A stretch of DNA of 64,000 bases from assembly GCF_000550785.1 (NCBI RefSeq), contig NZ_CP004350.1, positions 1,282,009-1,346,008 on the forward strand, given 5' to 3'. Source of the stretch: Corynebacterium casei LMG S-19264 (GTDB taxonomy: Bacteria > Actinomycetota > Actinomycetes > Mycobacteriales > Mycobacteriaceae). The notes under the pieces are model-generated. The model made no database searches and was not told where the DNA came from. It was given only the letters and a program-made list of their open reading frames with translations. The translations under genes and the position numbers were made by a program. Positions 24,374 to 33,355 of this stretch are shown one piece after another; the first letter of the stretch is position 1, and every line of letters begins with the position of its first letter.

Positions 24374-25477
24374 ATGTCGGATATGGCGCAACCAATTGAA
24401 TTAAATTTTACAAAACCCCGACGCGGGCTTCCCCCAAAGCACTTCGCTGACTACACCGAGGCAGAGCGCATTGAGATCCTAGCAGAGCTAGGTCTGCCCA
24501 AATTCCGTGCCAAGCAGGTGGCTAAGCACTACTACGTCCACCACACCGTGGATGTAGATGAGATGACTGATATTCCAGAATCTGCGCGTAAGGATATTCA
24601 GGAAAAGCTCTTCCCACCGCTGATGACCCAGATCCGTGATTTCTCCACCGATGATGGAGAGACCACCAAGTCACTGTGGCGTCTCTACGACGGCACGTTG
24701 CTGGAGTCTGTCCTAATGCGTTACCCAGGCCGCGCAACCCTGTGTATTTCTTCGCAGGCTGGCTGCGGCATGGCGTGTCCTTTCTGCGCGACCGGCCAAG
24801 GCGGCCTGGACCGTAACCTGTCTGCTGCTGAAATCGTAGAACAGCTTCGCAATGCTGCCAAGACCATGGAGGCCGAAGGCGGCCGTTTGACCAATGTAGT
24901 GTTCATGGGCATGGGTGAGCCGCTGGCCAACTACAAGCGAGTGGTGCACGCCGTGAAGCAGTTTACGGACCCAGATGGATTTGGCATGTCGATGCGCAAC
25001 GTGACCATTTCCACCGTCGGCCTGGCTCCTGCAGTTCGCAAGCTTGCCGATGAAGGCCTGTCCTGCACGCTGGCCATTTCCCTCCACACCCCGGACGATG
25101 AGTTCCGAAACGAGCTGGTTCCGGTTAACCAGCGGTGGGATGTCGATGAGATTTTGGACGCCGCTCGCTACTACGTAGACAAGACTTCACGTCGTGTTTC
25201 TATCGAGTACGCGCTCATTCGCGACAAGAACGATCAGGACTTCCGCGCAGACATGCTCGGCGAAAAGTTGCATAAAGCACTAGGCTCGAAAGTCCACGTG
25301 AATCTCATTCCGCTTAACCCGACTCCTGGGTCTGAGTGGGATGCGTCACCAAAAGACCGACAGGAAGAGTTTGTTCGCCGCGTCATTGCGCAAGGTGTCC
25401 CTTGTACCGTTCGCGATACTAAGGGACAGGAGATTGCCGCTGCGTGTGGACAGCTTGCCGCTGAAGAAAGGCAATAA
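24374..25477 (+). CDS. rlmN: 23S rRNA (adenine2503-C2)/tRNA(adenine37-C2)-methyltransferase RlmN
   Basis: Radical-SAM methylsynthase (367 aa) forming m2A2503 in 23S rRNA. The Fe-S motif CGMACPFC gives Cys131, Cys135 and Cys138. Other motifs: [49 protein letters not shown], and the C-terminal [20 protein letters not shown] with the mechanistic Cys. The start could be 24374 or the in-frame ATG at 24383. The TAA overlaps the next ABC gene's ATG by 1 nt, so transport genes are translationally coupled to rlmN. Confidence 0.96.
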   Translation: MSDMAQPIELNFTKPRRGLPPKHFADYTEAERIEILAELGLPKFRAKQVAKHYYVHHTVDVDEMTDIPESARKDIQEKLFPPLMTQIRDFSTDDGETTKSLWRLYDGTLLESVLMRYPGRATLCISSQAGCGMACPFCATGQGGLDRNLSAAEIVEQLRNAAKTMEAEGGRLTNVVFMGMGEPLANYKRVVHAVKQFTDPDGFGMSMRNVTISTVGLAPAVRKLADEGLSCTLAISLHTPDDEFRNELVPVNQRWDVDEILDAARYYVDKTSRRVSIEYALIRDKNDQDFRADMLGEKLHKALGSKVHVNLIPLNPTPGSEWDASPKDRQEEFVRRVIAQGVPCTVRDTKGQEIAAACGQLAAEERQ

Positions 25478-26226
25478 TGGACGCGCTTCGGATCGAAGGC
25501 CTAAGTAAGAAATTCGGCGAGAAGCTGGCCGTAAACAATCTAAATTTGAGCATTCCTTATGGCTCAATTTATGGCATCGTCGGTCCGAACGGTGCTGGCA
25601 AGACCACAACCTTGACCATGGTCACCGGTATTACCAAGCCGGATGCTGGTAAATCCTGGATTGCTGGTCATGAGACCGGAACCATCGAATCCAAGAAGGC
25701 CATGGGCCTGTTGATGGATGGTGCGCCGGTCTTTGAAAAGCTCTCGGGTGCTGAATACCTGCAGTACCTCGGCGCGCTGCGCAGCATGCCCGCAGCAGAG
25801 GTCGAAGAACGCAGCAGGGAGCTCCTTTCGGCGCTTGGGCTTTCCGATGCCGCCACGAAATACATCGGCGACTATTCCGCCGGTATGACCAAGAAGATTC
25901 TTCTGGCAGGCTCCATCCTGCACGACCCAGAAGTTCTCATCCTCGACGAGCCGCTTGAGGCTGTCGACCCAGTGTCCTCCCGCATGGTGCAGCAGTTGTT
26001 GCGCAGCTACGCCGCCAGGGGAGGCACTGTTATTTTATCCTCCCACGTCATGGAGCTGGTGGAGGGCCTGTGCGATCACGTCGCCCTTATCAACAACGGT
26101 GAGGTCGCCGTTGCCGGACAAATTGACCAAGTGCGCCAAGGACGCTCACTCACGGATGTCTTCGTGGATTACGCCGGTGGCGCCGAGTTCGACGACACGA
26201 CGTTTACCTGGCTGCGAGGTAACTAA
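25477..26226 (+). CDS. ABC transporter ATP-binding protein (ABC-2 type)
   Basis: A 249-aa ATPase. Walker A is GPNGAGKTT, followed by a Q-loop region LLMDGAPVFEKLSGAEYLQY. The signature is degenerate, YSAGMTKKILLAG instead of LSGGQ. Walker B is VLILDEPLEAVDPVS and the H-loop LSSHVMELVE. This resembles exporters of the DRR/NatA type that work with ABC-2 permeases, such as the next gene. The ATG overlaps the rlmN stop by 1 nt; its own TAA overlaps the permease ATG by 1 nt. The substrate is unknown. Confidence 0.92.
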   Translation: MDALRIEGLSKKFGEKLAVNNLNLSIPYGSIYGIVGPNGAGKTTTLTMVTGITKPDAGKSWIAGHETGTIESKKAMGLLMDGAPVFEKLSGAEYLQYLGALRSMPAAEVEERSRELLSALGLSDAATKYIGDYSAGMTKKILLAGSILHDPEVLILDEPLEAVDPVSSRMVQQLLRSYAARGGTVILSSHVMELVEGLCDHVALINNGEVAVAGQIDQVRQGRSLTDVFVDYAGGAEFDDTTFTWLRGN

Positions 26227-27692
26227 TGACCTCCACGCTATTTAAACTGCACCGAACACTGTGGTGGCGCACAATCAAGAAGAACCCGACGGTGCTTGTT
26301 TCCGCGGGCATGATCCTGGTTTATGGCCTACTCAGCGTTTTATCCATGACCGTTCAGGTCAATTCCCCGGAAGCACTTCATGCGCCGGTAGCTCTGGGCA
26401 TGGTCGCGATGTTGATTCTCTCGCTCGCGATGCCAGCCAACGAGCAACACATTACGCAAGAAACCTTTCGTACCTTGCCTATAGACAACCTCAAACCAGC
26501 CATGGCGCTGTCCTCTCTGTGGACCTCGCGTGCCATGCTGACCATCCTGTTCACCATTATCTGGGCGGGTTTCGGTTTCACCCAGCTGCCAGTGGGGCAG
26601 GGCATCATGTTCATCGTCGGTTCGGTCATGGCTGCGGCAACCACGATCATCTACATCGATGTCATCGCGAAAGTGGGAAGCTCACGCAAAGAAATCCTTG
26701 GCATCGTCGGCGGCATCGGCATTATTGCCATGATCTTTTTCGCCGTCAACATCTCCAGCCAAGATGCAATGAACATGCCTCTCGAGGATATCGGCGCCAT
26801 CGCATCCTGGACACCGTTTGCCGCGGCTACTGGCTGGGCTACTGGGGGCATCGTCAAGCTGCTCATTGCTATTGCGACCTTGGCGCTTGGTGCTTGGCTG
26901 TGGTGGCGTGACATTGAAGTCTCGCCTGTACAGACCAAAGAGCGCAACAAGACTGATCTGCGCATTCCTTTTGTACCCAACAACCCGACCGGCATCGAAT
27001 TTGCGCGCAGTATCCGCTATATCTTCCGCGACACCCGCCTGCTCATGTCAGTGCTCGTGCTGCCCATCGTCGTGATTGTGCTCATGGTGCAGTCCGTCTC
27101 TCAAGGCATTCCAGAAATCGCGTACACAGCGCTAGTGATATGTGGTCTACTCGGCGGCGCAATGGCTGTTAATGACTTCGGCTATGACGGCCCGGCCATG
27201 TGGCTCAAAATGGTCTCTCCAGTACAGCAGTATCGCCTCATTCTCTCCCGACACTGGGCACACATGATCATCCCCGCGGCATTCCAGGTGCTTTTCGCGA
27301 TCGTCTTGGTATTCCTGTACGACGACACGTCGACGACGATATTGGTTGGCCTGGTCAGCCTCGGCGTATTGATGACTTCCGCCGCGCTATCACTGTTCCT
27401 TTCCGCATTTAATCCATATCCGGTGGCCCCTCCGGGCACGAGCCCCTGGGCCGATAAGTCCGGCTATTCTGGCGCCGCATTCGTTGCGGTGTTTGCTTTG
27501 ATGTTCCTAGGCTGGATTCCAGTTGCCCCAGGTGCTGCACTCATCATCTTCTTCGGTCAGCAAGTTATTGGCGTGCTGGTTGCTTTGGCAATTCCGGCAG
27601 CGATCTATATCGGCATCATCCTGGTGGTCAAGAAAACCGCAGATGATCGGATGCCGGTTGTGTACAAGAAGGTCGGTGCTTGGGTTCGTTAG
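26226..27692 (+). CDS. Multi-spanning ABC permease
   Basis: A 488-aa integral membrane protein with about 12 hydrophobic helices in two halves separated by a basic cytoplasmic stretch (DIEVSPVQTKERNKTDLRIP, about 238-255). It is paired with the preceding ATPase by a 1-nt overlap, so it is the transport subunit. I do not recognise a specific family; size and layout fit large ABC-2-like permeases of actinobacteria. The 3' end overlaps the convergent HNH gene by 4 nt. Confidence 0.85.
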   Translation: MTSTLFKLHRTLWWRTIKKNPTVLVSAGMILVYGLLSVLSMTVQVNSPEALHAPVALGMVAMLILSLAMPANEQHITQETFRTLPIDNLKPAMALSSLWTSRAMLTILFTIIWAGFGFTQLPVGQGIMFIVGSVMAAATTIIYIDVIAKVGSSRKEILGIVGGIGIIAMIFFAVNISSQDAMNMPLEDIGAIASWTPFAAATGWATGGIVKLLIAIATLALGAWLWWRDIEVSPVQTKERNKTDLRIPFVPNNPTGIEFARSIRYIFRDTRLLMSVLVLPIVVIVLMVQSVSQGIPEIAYTALVICGLLGGAMAVNDFGYDGPAMWLKMVSPVQQYRLILSRHWAHMIIPAAFQVLFAIVLVFLYDDTSTTILVGLVSLGVLMTSAALSLFLSAFNPYPVAPPGTSPWADKSGYSGAAFVAVFALMFLGWIPVAPGAALIIFFGQQVIGVLVALAIPAAIYIGIILVVKKTADDRMPVVYKKVGAWVR

Positions 27693-28996
27693 AACGGTGG
27701 CTCACCTTCTTCTACGTCCACGATGACTTCTTCAATTTCAGGCTCGCCGATGTCCATTTGCGCGAACAAGCGCGCATTGCGTCGACGGGCCTGATTTGCT
27801 TGCGCCACTGTCTGCGCCCACCGCTTCTTGCCCTCCGACATCGGCCCGCTAGGAACCGTGCTTTCCCAAGAACCATCGGCGAATAGCCAGAAGATGACTC
27901 GCGTAAACGGGTCCATGATGTAGAACGCCCGGCGGTCAGTCTTGATGTTGTGGTGGTGCTGGCACAGACTAGCGAGGTTCCATGCCGAAGTTGGACCGCC
28001 ATCCGCGTGATTGTGACGGTGGTCAGTCTGGCAGCGGTGCGCGGGTGCATCGCAGTCTGGCCAGCGGCAAGTGCCATCAAGCCCGACAACGGCTGAGCGA
28101 ATGGAATCAGAAGGGGAGTAAGCCGCGGTCTCTGCGGTGGCGACGTTATCCATATCGCGTGTGCTTGCTATGCGCTGCAGCATTTCCTCAGCTTGCTCGG
28201 GCTCCAGCCAACCAATTTCTGGTATGAAGACAGGGGCGTTGTCGGTCTTGGCCTGGTACAGGTTCAAGATGAGCTTTGCTTTAGGGTCTTCCTCGCCACT
28301 GAGCAGTGCAATCGCGGCCTTGGCCATCGAAGTTCCAGTACGTTCGGCTAATTCTTTGATGCACTTGTCTATGACCGTGCCTGCCTCAGCGCCGGTTTCT
28401 AATTCGATGAACGCTCGCTTGCCGGAGTAATTGATGGTGTAGCGAAGCCGAGGCCTGGTGTTTTCATTAGATAAAGAAGAATCCTCAAGAGCAATGAGCT
28501 CATTGAGGAAATTAGTAATTGCACGCCGGGAAGGCATGCGCTGATTACGGCGCTTCGGAGTGAGATATTCGGCCAACTCACAATCGATGCGCTGCATCAT
28601 GGCAATATCAGGCACAGGGCCGAGCTTGTCGAGAGTGTTGTTAATGCCAATGAGTCGGTCAATATCCAGGTGGCATAGACGCCTGAATACTGCATTGGTC
28701 TCGGGCAGCTCGGCTAGGCGCATTATGCCAAACACGGCAGCGCGGACATAGCCGGCAGTCACGCCGAAAGTCGAAGACATTTTGCGGGCATAAAGCTCAA
28801 AGTCTTCCTCATTCTCGGGGACGTGCATCATCCAAATATGGAGGTCCATGCATCGGCGGATCATGCCGTGCGCGGCGGCGGGGTCGTGACAGTTGCTAAT
28901 GGAGTAGTAGGCGGATTCGTCTAATGGTTCAGGGCGCATTGAACACTCAAGTGCGTCCCAGTTAATCATCTCTAAGGTTGCATTGTTGGTTTCCAT
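27689..28996 (-). CDS. HNH endonuclease signature protein (DUF222-type)
   Basis: A 435-aa protein. A long helical N-terminal region (about 1-290) resembles the DUF222 part of actinobacterial REP13E12-like proteins. A C-terminal HNH nuclease finger follows: TCRWPDCDAPAHRCQTDH, then NHADGGPTSAWNLASLCQHH and HNIKTD, with the Cys pairs and the H-N-H residues intact. The C-terminus is acidic. Such genes occur as multiple divergent copies in corynebacterial and mycobacterial genomes and are often associated with repeats; no terminal repeats are visible here. The Shine-Dalgarno GAGGAA supports the ATG at 28996. A role in DNA metabolism or mobility is likely but unproven. Confidence 0.88.
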   Translation of the reverse strand: METNNATLEMINWDALECSMRPEPLDESAYYSISNCHDPAAAHGMIRRCMDLHIWMMHVPENEEDFELYARKMSSTFGVTAGYVRAAVFGIMRLAELPETNAVFRRLCHLDIDRLIGINNTLDKLGPVPDIAMMQRIDCELAEYLTPKRRNQRMPSRRAITNFLNELIALEDSSLSNENTRPRLRYTINYSGKRAFIELETGAEAGTVIDKCIKELAERTGTSMAKAAIALLSGEEDPKAKLILNLYQAKTDNAPVFIPEIGWLEPEQAEEMLQRIASTRDMDNVATAETAAYSPSDSIRSAVVGLDGTCRWPDCDAPAHRCQTDHRHNHADGGPTSAWNLASLCQHHHNIKTDRRAFYIMDPFTRVIFWLFADGSWESTVPSGPMSEGKKRWAQTVAQANQARRRNARLFAQMDIGEPEIEEVIVDVEEGEPPF

Positions 28997-29105
28997 AATT
29001 CCTCGTTTATTCGAACAAGTAATCTAATGGAAAGTATAGCGAGCCCGCAGGAAGAATCAATAGGTTGGCGCAAATTCTTTCGAAAGTATGTTCACTACGG
29101 TGGGC

Positions 29106-29140
29106 AAAAGAAAACCGCCGCCGAATGATCGGAAGCGGTT
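29106..29140 (-). terminator. Terminator downstream of DUF2631 gene
   Basis: On the minus strand AACCGC-TTCCGA-TCAT-TCGG-GCGGTT forms a hairpin followed by TTCTTTT. The remainder of the 28997-29152 gap holds only the HNH gene promoter and ribosome-binding site. Confidence 0.75.
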
Positions 29141-29152
29141 AACCTGAACTTC

Positions 29153-29593
29153 TTAGTTCTGGATTGCCTTCTTCTTGGAAGGGGCAACACGCAGGTGCTC
29201 GACGCGAGCTGGGTCGATGTTCAGTGCACGCAGCTCGGCATCGCTAAGCTCTGCGTACTCGCCACCCAAAGTCTTCTGCTCGTACATCCAGTCTGGCTCG
29301 ACGTGGTTCTCTGGCTTGTTGCGGCCAGTCAGGGTGCGAACCTGGGAAAGCTTTGGCTGGAAAGCGTGAATCAGAAGGCCAATAGCAATCAGTGCAGCAA
29401 AGATAGCCAAGAAGACGGTCTCAACGTGACCCTGGTGGTTACCAAAGTTGTACGCCAGCAGGATGAATACAGAGCCCCAACCAGCAATCTGGGTACCGGT
29501 GCGTGGGGTACGGGACCAACCGAAGCCAGCGGAAGGAACGTCACTGGTGGATACGCCGTCGTATACCTCTGGCGCCTTGTTGTGAGAAGACAC
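29153..29593 (-). CDS. DUF2631 membrane protein
   Basis: A 146-aa protein with two central membrane helices (TQIAGWGSVFILLAYNF and VETVFLAIFAALIAIGLLIH) joined by GNHQGH. The N-terminal tail is VYDGVSTSDVPSAGFGWSRT and the charged C-terminal tail carries LSDAELRALNIDP. DUF2631 is an actinobacterial family usually found near dxr, as here. The function is unknown. The GTG at 29593 is preceded by AAGGAG, and a terminator follows. It is divergent from dxr. Confidence 0.88.
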   Translation of the reverse strand: MSSHNKAPEVYDGVSTSDVPSAGFGWSRTPRTGTQIAGWGSVFILLAYNFGNHQGHVETVFLAIFAALIAIGLLIHAFQPKLSQVRTLTGRNKPENHVEPDWMYEQKTLGGEYAELSDAELRALNIDPARVEHLRVAPSKKKAIQN

Positions 29594-29695
29594 GTGCTCT
29601 CCTTATTTCTGTCAAAGCCACAATTCTCCTCATAACCTTAGTCCATTAACCTCGCAATCGCGTTAATCCACCCCCGATAATTTTGTGACGTTGAC

Positions 29696-29701
29696 TAAGG
29701 T
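29696..29701 (+). promoter_or_regulatory. -10 box of dxr (leaderless start)
   Basis: TAAGGT lies 7 nt before the GTG at 29709. There is no Shine-Dalgarno sequence. Confidence 0.5.
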
Positions 29702-29708
29702 GGTGTGG

Positions 29709-30851
29709 GTGAAACGAATTCTAATTCTTGGCTCAACAGGTTCCATCGGCACGCAAGCGCTAGAAGTGGTTGCGGACAACCCAGATAAGTTCGAAATTGT
29801 CGGCATTGCTGCAGGTGGATCAAACCCAGATCTCATCATTGAGCAGGCACGTGCGTTCAATCTTTCGGCTGACCACGTGGCGGTGGCGCAGGCTGACGCG
29901 GCGAAGACGGTATCGGAAGCGCTCGGCGGCACTGTGGTGGATTCGGCGGCGCAGTTGGTGCGCGATGTTGAGGTGGATACGGTGCTCAACGCGCTGGTGG
30001 GTTCCTTGGGATTGGAGGCGACGCTGGCAACGATTGATGCCGGGGAGATTCTGGCGCTTGCAAACAAGGAGTCTTTGGTCGCGGGTGGCTCCATCGTGAT
30101 GGATAGAGTCAAGCCGGGGCAGTTGATTCCGGTGGATTCAGAGCACTCGGCGATGGCGCAGTGTCTGCGTTCCGGCGATCGCGGGGAGCTGGCACGGTTG
30201 GTCTTGACGGCTTCGGGAGGGCCATTTCGGGGTTGGACGCGGGAGCAGATGTGGGAGGTTAGCCCACAGCAGGCCGCGGCACACCCGACGTGGTCTATGG
30301 GGCAGATGAACACGCTGAACTCGGCCACTTTGGTCAACAAGGGCTTGGAGCTCATCGAGGCCACCTTGTTGTTCGATATCGACGCTGAGCTTATCGATGT
30401 CACCGTGCATCCGCAGTCGATAATTCACTCGATGGCGACGTTTAAGGATGGGTCGACAATTGCCCAGGCCTCACCGCCTTCGATGAAGCTGCCTATTTCC
30501 TTGTCCTTGGACTGGCCGCATCGCGTGCCTGATGCGCAGCCTGCGTTGGACTTTTCGCAGGTGTTGGATTGGCATTTCGAGCCAGTTGGCAAGGCATTTA
30601 CAGCTGTGCAGCTGGCTGCCGATGTCGCCGGCAAGGGCACATTGCCGGCTGTCTATAACGCGGTTAACGAGGAAGCAGCGGCAGCATTCTTATCAGGCCG
30701 TATTAAGTTCCCACAGATTGTTGACTGTATTACTGAGGTCCTGGATTCTGCTTCACAGTTTGCTGGTGTACCGTCAACCGTTGACGATGTGCTGGCCATT
30801 GAAGCTGAAGCACGCAAGCGGGCGAATAAACTGCTGTCTACTTGGTCATAG
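29709..30851 (+). CDS. dxr: 1-deoxy-D-xylulose 5-phosphate reductoisomerase
   Basis: Second enzyme of the MEP isoprenoid pathway: DXP to MEP using NADPH; the target of fosmidomycin. The N-terminal NADPH motif is [14 protein letters not shown]. Active-site segments are [37 protein letters not shown] and [27 protein letters not shown], with the metal acidic residues. I start at GTG 29709 (380 aa), which gives the standard N-terminus and sits 7 nt after a -10; an upstream in-frame start at 29685 adds eight non-conserved residues. It leads the dxr-rseP-ispG cluster typical of actinobacteria. Confidence 0.96.
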   Translation: MKRILILGSTGSIGTQALEVVADNPDKFEIVGIAAGGSNPDLIIEQARAFNLSADHVAVAQADAAKTVSEALGGTVVDSAAQLVRDVEVDTVLNALVGSLGLEATLATIDAGEILALANKESLVAGGSIVMDRVKPGQLIPVDSEHSAMAQCLRSGDRGELARLVLTASGGPFRGWTREQMWEVSPQQAAAHPTWSMGQMNTLNSATLVNKGLELIEATLLFDIDAELIDVTVHPQSIIHSMATFKDGSTIAQASPPSMKLPISLSLDWPHRVPDAQPALDFSQVLDWHFEPVGKAFTAVQLAADVAGKGTLPAVYNAVNEEAAAAFLSGRIKFPQIVDCITEVLDSASQFAGVPSTVDDVLAIEAEARKRANKLLSTWS

Positions 30852-30886
30852 TTAAAGAACTTTAGGTATAAAAGGAAGCTCTCTCA

Positions 30887-32092
30887 ATGGCGAATCTCTT
30901 GGGCATTGTGCTGTTTGCCCTCGGCATCTGTCTCACAGTTGCACTGCATGAAGCTGGCCATATGCTCACCGCGCGTGCTTTTGGCATGCGGGTGCGCAGG
31001 TTTTTCATTGGTTTCGGGCCAACCCTGTGGAGCTTTAAGAAAAACGAGACTGAATACGGTGTTGCAGCGTTGCCTTTGGGCGGCTTCTGCGACATCGCTG
31101 GTATGACCGCGCAGGATGAGTTCATCACCGAGGAAGAGCGCCCCTATGCGATGTATAAAAAGCCTTGGTGGCAGCGCATTATCGTGCTTTCCGGTGGTGT
31201 GGCAGTCAACATCATTCTCGGCTTCATGATTTTGTTTGTGGTCGCGCAGACTGCTGGCCTTCCCAACCCCAACGCGGATACGCGTCCTGTGGTGGACCAA
31301 GTTGCGTGCTCCGCTGACCAGCTCGACAACGGAGAGCTTGGTTCCTGCACCGGCGTTGGTGCAGGTGGTGAAGCAGGCATTGAGCAAGGGGATAGGCTCC
31401 TTACTTTCAATGGCGAAGAGTTGGAGAGCTTTCAGCAGCTTCGCGATGAAGTCTTAATCCGCCCAGGTGAGACCGTCACCATCGAAGTAGAGCGCGGCAC
31501 CCAAGTGCTGGAACTTCCAGTAGAGCTGGACACCGTCAAGCGCAATATTGATGGTGAAATGGTTGACGCCGGTTCGATTGGTTTGATCCAGGAGCCTTTG
31601 GACATCATCGAAAAGCATGGCTTTGTCGGCGCCATCCCTGCGACCTGGAACTACACGGGCTACATGCTTGAAGCAACTGTGCAGGGAATTATTGAGTTCC
31701 CATCCAAAATTCCTGGCGTTGTTGCTTCGATCTTTGGCGCTGAGCGCGATACCGAAGGCCCAATGTCTGTCGTTGGCGCATCTCGCGTTGGAGGCGAATT
31801 GGTGGAAGCAAACCTGTGGGCGGCGTTCTTTATGATGCTGGCTTCACTGAACTATTTCTTGGCTCTGTTTAATCTCATACCTCTGCCGCCATTTGACGGA
31901 GGTCATATTGCGGTGGTGCTTTATGAAAAGATTCGAGACTTCTTCAGGCGCCTTCGCGGCAAAGCGGCCGCCGGTCCAGCCGATTATACGAAACTTATGC
32001 CGGTTACCTATGTGATTGCGGCTGCATTGATGACGGTTGCTGCCGTAATTATTGTGGCTGACTTCGTCAATCCCATAAAATTGCTTGGCTAG
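30887..32092 (+). CDS. rseP: Site-2 intramembrane metalloprotease (RseP/Rip1-like)
   Basis: A 401-aa site-2 protease. The Zn motif HEAGH is at residues 21-25 in TM1, and the second ligand motif is NLIPLPPFDGGH in the C-terminal membrane region. A PDZ domain (about 130-230, including GVGAGGEAGIEQGDRLLTFN) lies between. There are about four TM helices. In mycobacteria the homologue Rip1 cleaves anti-sigma factors and affects envelope lipids. AAAGGAAG supports the ATG. It is 35 nt downstream of dxr and 52 nt upstream of ispG, in the same orientation. Confidence 0.95.
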   Translation: MANLLGIVLFALGICLTVALHEAGHMLTARAFGMRVRRFFIGFGPTLWSFKKNETEYGVAALPLGGFCDIAGMTAQDEFITEEERPYAMYKKPWWQRIIVLSGGVAVNIILGFMILFVVAQTAGLPNPNADTRPVVDQVACSADQLDNGELGSCTGVGAGGEAGIEQGDRLLTFNGEELESFQQLRDEVLIRPGETVTIEVERGTQVLELPVELDTVKRNIDGEMVDAGSIGLIQEPLDIIEKHGFVGAIPATWNYTGYMLEATVQGIIEFPSKIPGVVASIFGAERDTEGPMSVVGASRVGGELVEANLWAAFFMMLASLNYFLALFNLIPLPPFDGGHIAVVLYEKIRDFFRRLRGKAAAGPADYTKLMPVTYVIAAALMTVAAVIIVADFVNPIKLLG

Positions 32093-32144
32093 AAACCGGT
32101 GCTAAAGTAGGGGAATAATACCCCCATGACAACAAGGAGAATAA

Positions 32145-33302
32145 ATGTCTATTGGTCTAGGTATCCCAGAGGGTCCTCCACCGACCTTGGCGCCGCGTCG
32201 TAAGACCCGCCAGTTATTCGTTGGTGATGTAGGCGTGGGGTCTGACCATCCGATCTCCGTGCAGTCGATGACTACAACCAAGACGCATGATGTGAACGCA
32301 ACCCTGCAGCAGATTGCTCAGTTGGCAACCGCTGGCTGTGACATGGTGCGCGTTGCGTGTCCAAAGACTGTTGACGCGGAGGCGCTGCCTGCCATCGCGA
32401 AGAAGTCCCCGATTCCAGTTATTGCTGATATTCACTTCCAGCCGAAGTACATCTTCTCTGCTATTGACGCTGGCTGTGCTGCGGTTCGTGTGAACCCAGG
32501 CAACATTAAAGAATTTGATGGCCGCGTTAAGGAAGTAGCTAAGGCTGCTGGTGACGCCGGCATTCCAATCCGTATTGGTGTCAACGGTGGCTCTTTGGAT
32601 AAGCGCCTGTTGGAAAAGTATGGCAAGGCAACCCCGGAGGCTCTGGTTGAGTCTGCTATCTGGGAAGCTGGCCTGTTCGAGGAGCATGGCTACGGTGATA
32701 TCGCGATTTCCGTGAAGCACTCTGACCCAGTGCTCATGGTGGAGGCGTACCGTCAGCTGGCTGCGAAGACTGACTACCCACTGCACCTTGGTGTTACTGA
32801 AGCTGGCCCTAAGTTCTTGGGCACCATTAAGTCTTCTGTTGCTTTCGGCGCATTGCTCGCCGATGGCATTGGTGACACCATTCGTGTGTCCCTGTCTGCC
32901 GACCCAGTGGAGGAAATCAAGGTTGGTGACCAGATTCTACAGTCCCTTAATCTGCGTCCGCGCAAGCTGGAGATTGTTTCTTGCCCATCTTGTGGCCGTG
33001 CTCAGGTTGACGTGTACAAGCTGGCTGAAGAAGTTACCGCGGGTCTTGACGGCATGGAGTTCCCACTGCGCGTTGCAGTAATGGGTTGTGTTGTGAACGG
33101 TCCTGGTGAAGCACGTGATGCTGACTTGGGCGTTGCTTCCGGCAACGGCAAGGGGCAGATTTTTGTCAAGGGTGAGGTTGTTAAGACCGTGCCTGAGGCG
33201 AAGATTGTGGAGACCCTTATCGAAGAGGCAATGCGTATTGCTGATGAGCAGGGCTTGGAAGCTGTTGAAGGTTCCAAGGCGCAGGTTCGCGTAACTCGCT
33301 AA
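32145..33302 (+). CDS. ispG: 4-hydroxy-3-methylbut-2-en-1-yl diphosphate synthase
   Basis: Fe-S enzyme of the MEP pathway converting MEcPP to HMBPP (385 aa). A TIM-barrel-like N-terminal part ([40 protein letters not shown]) is followed by a C-terminal 4Fe-4S domain with [10 protein letters not shown] and [17 protein letters not shown], including three ligand Cys. AAGGAG (32135-32140) precedes the ATG. A TAAAGT box (32103-32108) could provide a separate promoter. It works in the same pathway as dxr. Confidence 0.97.
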   Translation: MSIGLGIPEGPPPTLAPRRKTRQLFVGDVGVGSDHPISVQSMTTTKTHDVNATLQQIAQLATAGCDMVRVACPKTVDAEALPAIAKKSPIPVIADIHFQPKYIFSAIDAGCAAVRVNPGNIKEFDGRVKEVAKAAGDAGIPIRIGVNGGSLDKRLLEKYGKATPEALVESAIWEAGLFEEHGYGDIAISVKHSDPVLMVEAYRQLAAKTDYPLHLGVTEAGPKFLGTIKSSVAFGALLADGIGDTIRVSLSADPVEEIKVGDQILQSLNLRPRKLEIVSCPSCGRAQVDVYKLAEEVTAGLDGMEFPLRVAVMGCVVNGPGEARDADLGVASGNGKGQIFVKGEVVKTVPEAKIVETLIEEAMRIADEQGLEAVEGSKAQVRVTR

Positions 33303-33341
33303 TTATCTGTGTTGGTCAGCGAAAATAGTGGCATTCGCTGC

Positions 33342-33347
33342 TATGCT
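33342..33347 (+). promoter_or_regulatory. -10 box of the PBP gene (leaderless start)
   Basis: TATGCT lies 8 nt before the ATG at 33356. There is no Shine-Dalgarno sequence. Confidence 0.5.
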
Positions 33348-33355
33348 GCTAACTC

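Noticed and set aside
27689-28996. HNH gene as a mobile group-II-intron or homing element
   Set aside because: No reverse transcriptase, intron ends or target duplication is visible. DUF222-HNH proteins are common chromosomal genes in this group.
32110-32125. GGGG-AATAATA-CCCC hairpin upstream of ispG
   Set aside because: It is only 4 bp and lies between a possible -10 and the Shine-Dalgarno sequence. It is too small to support a riboswitch or regulator site.
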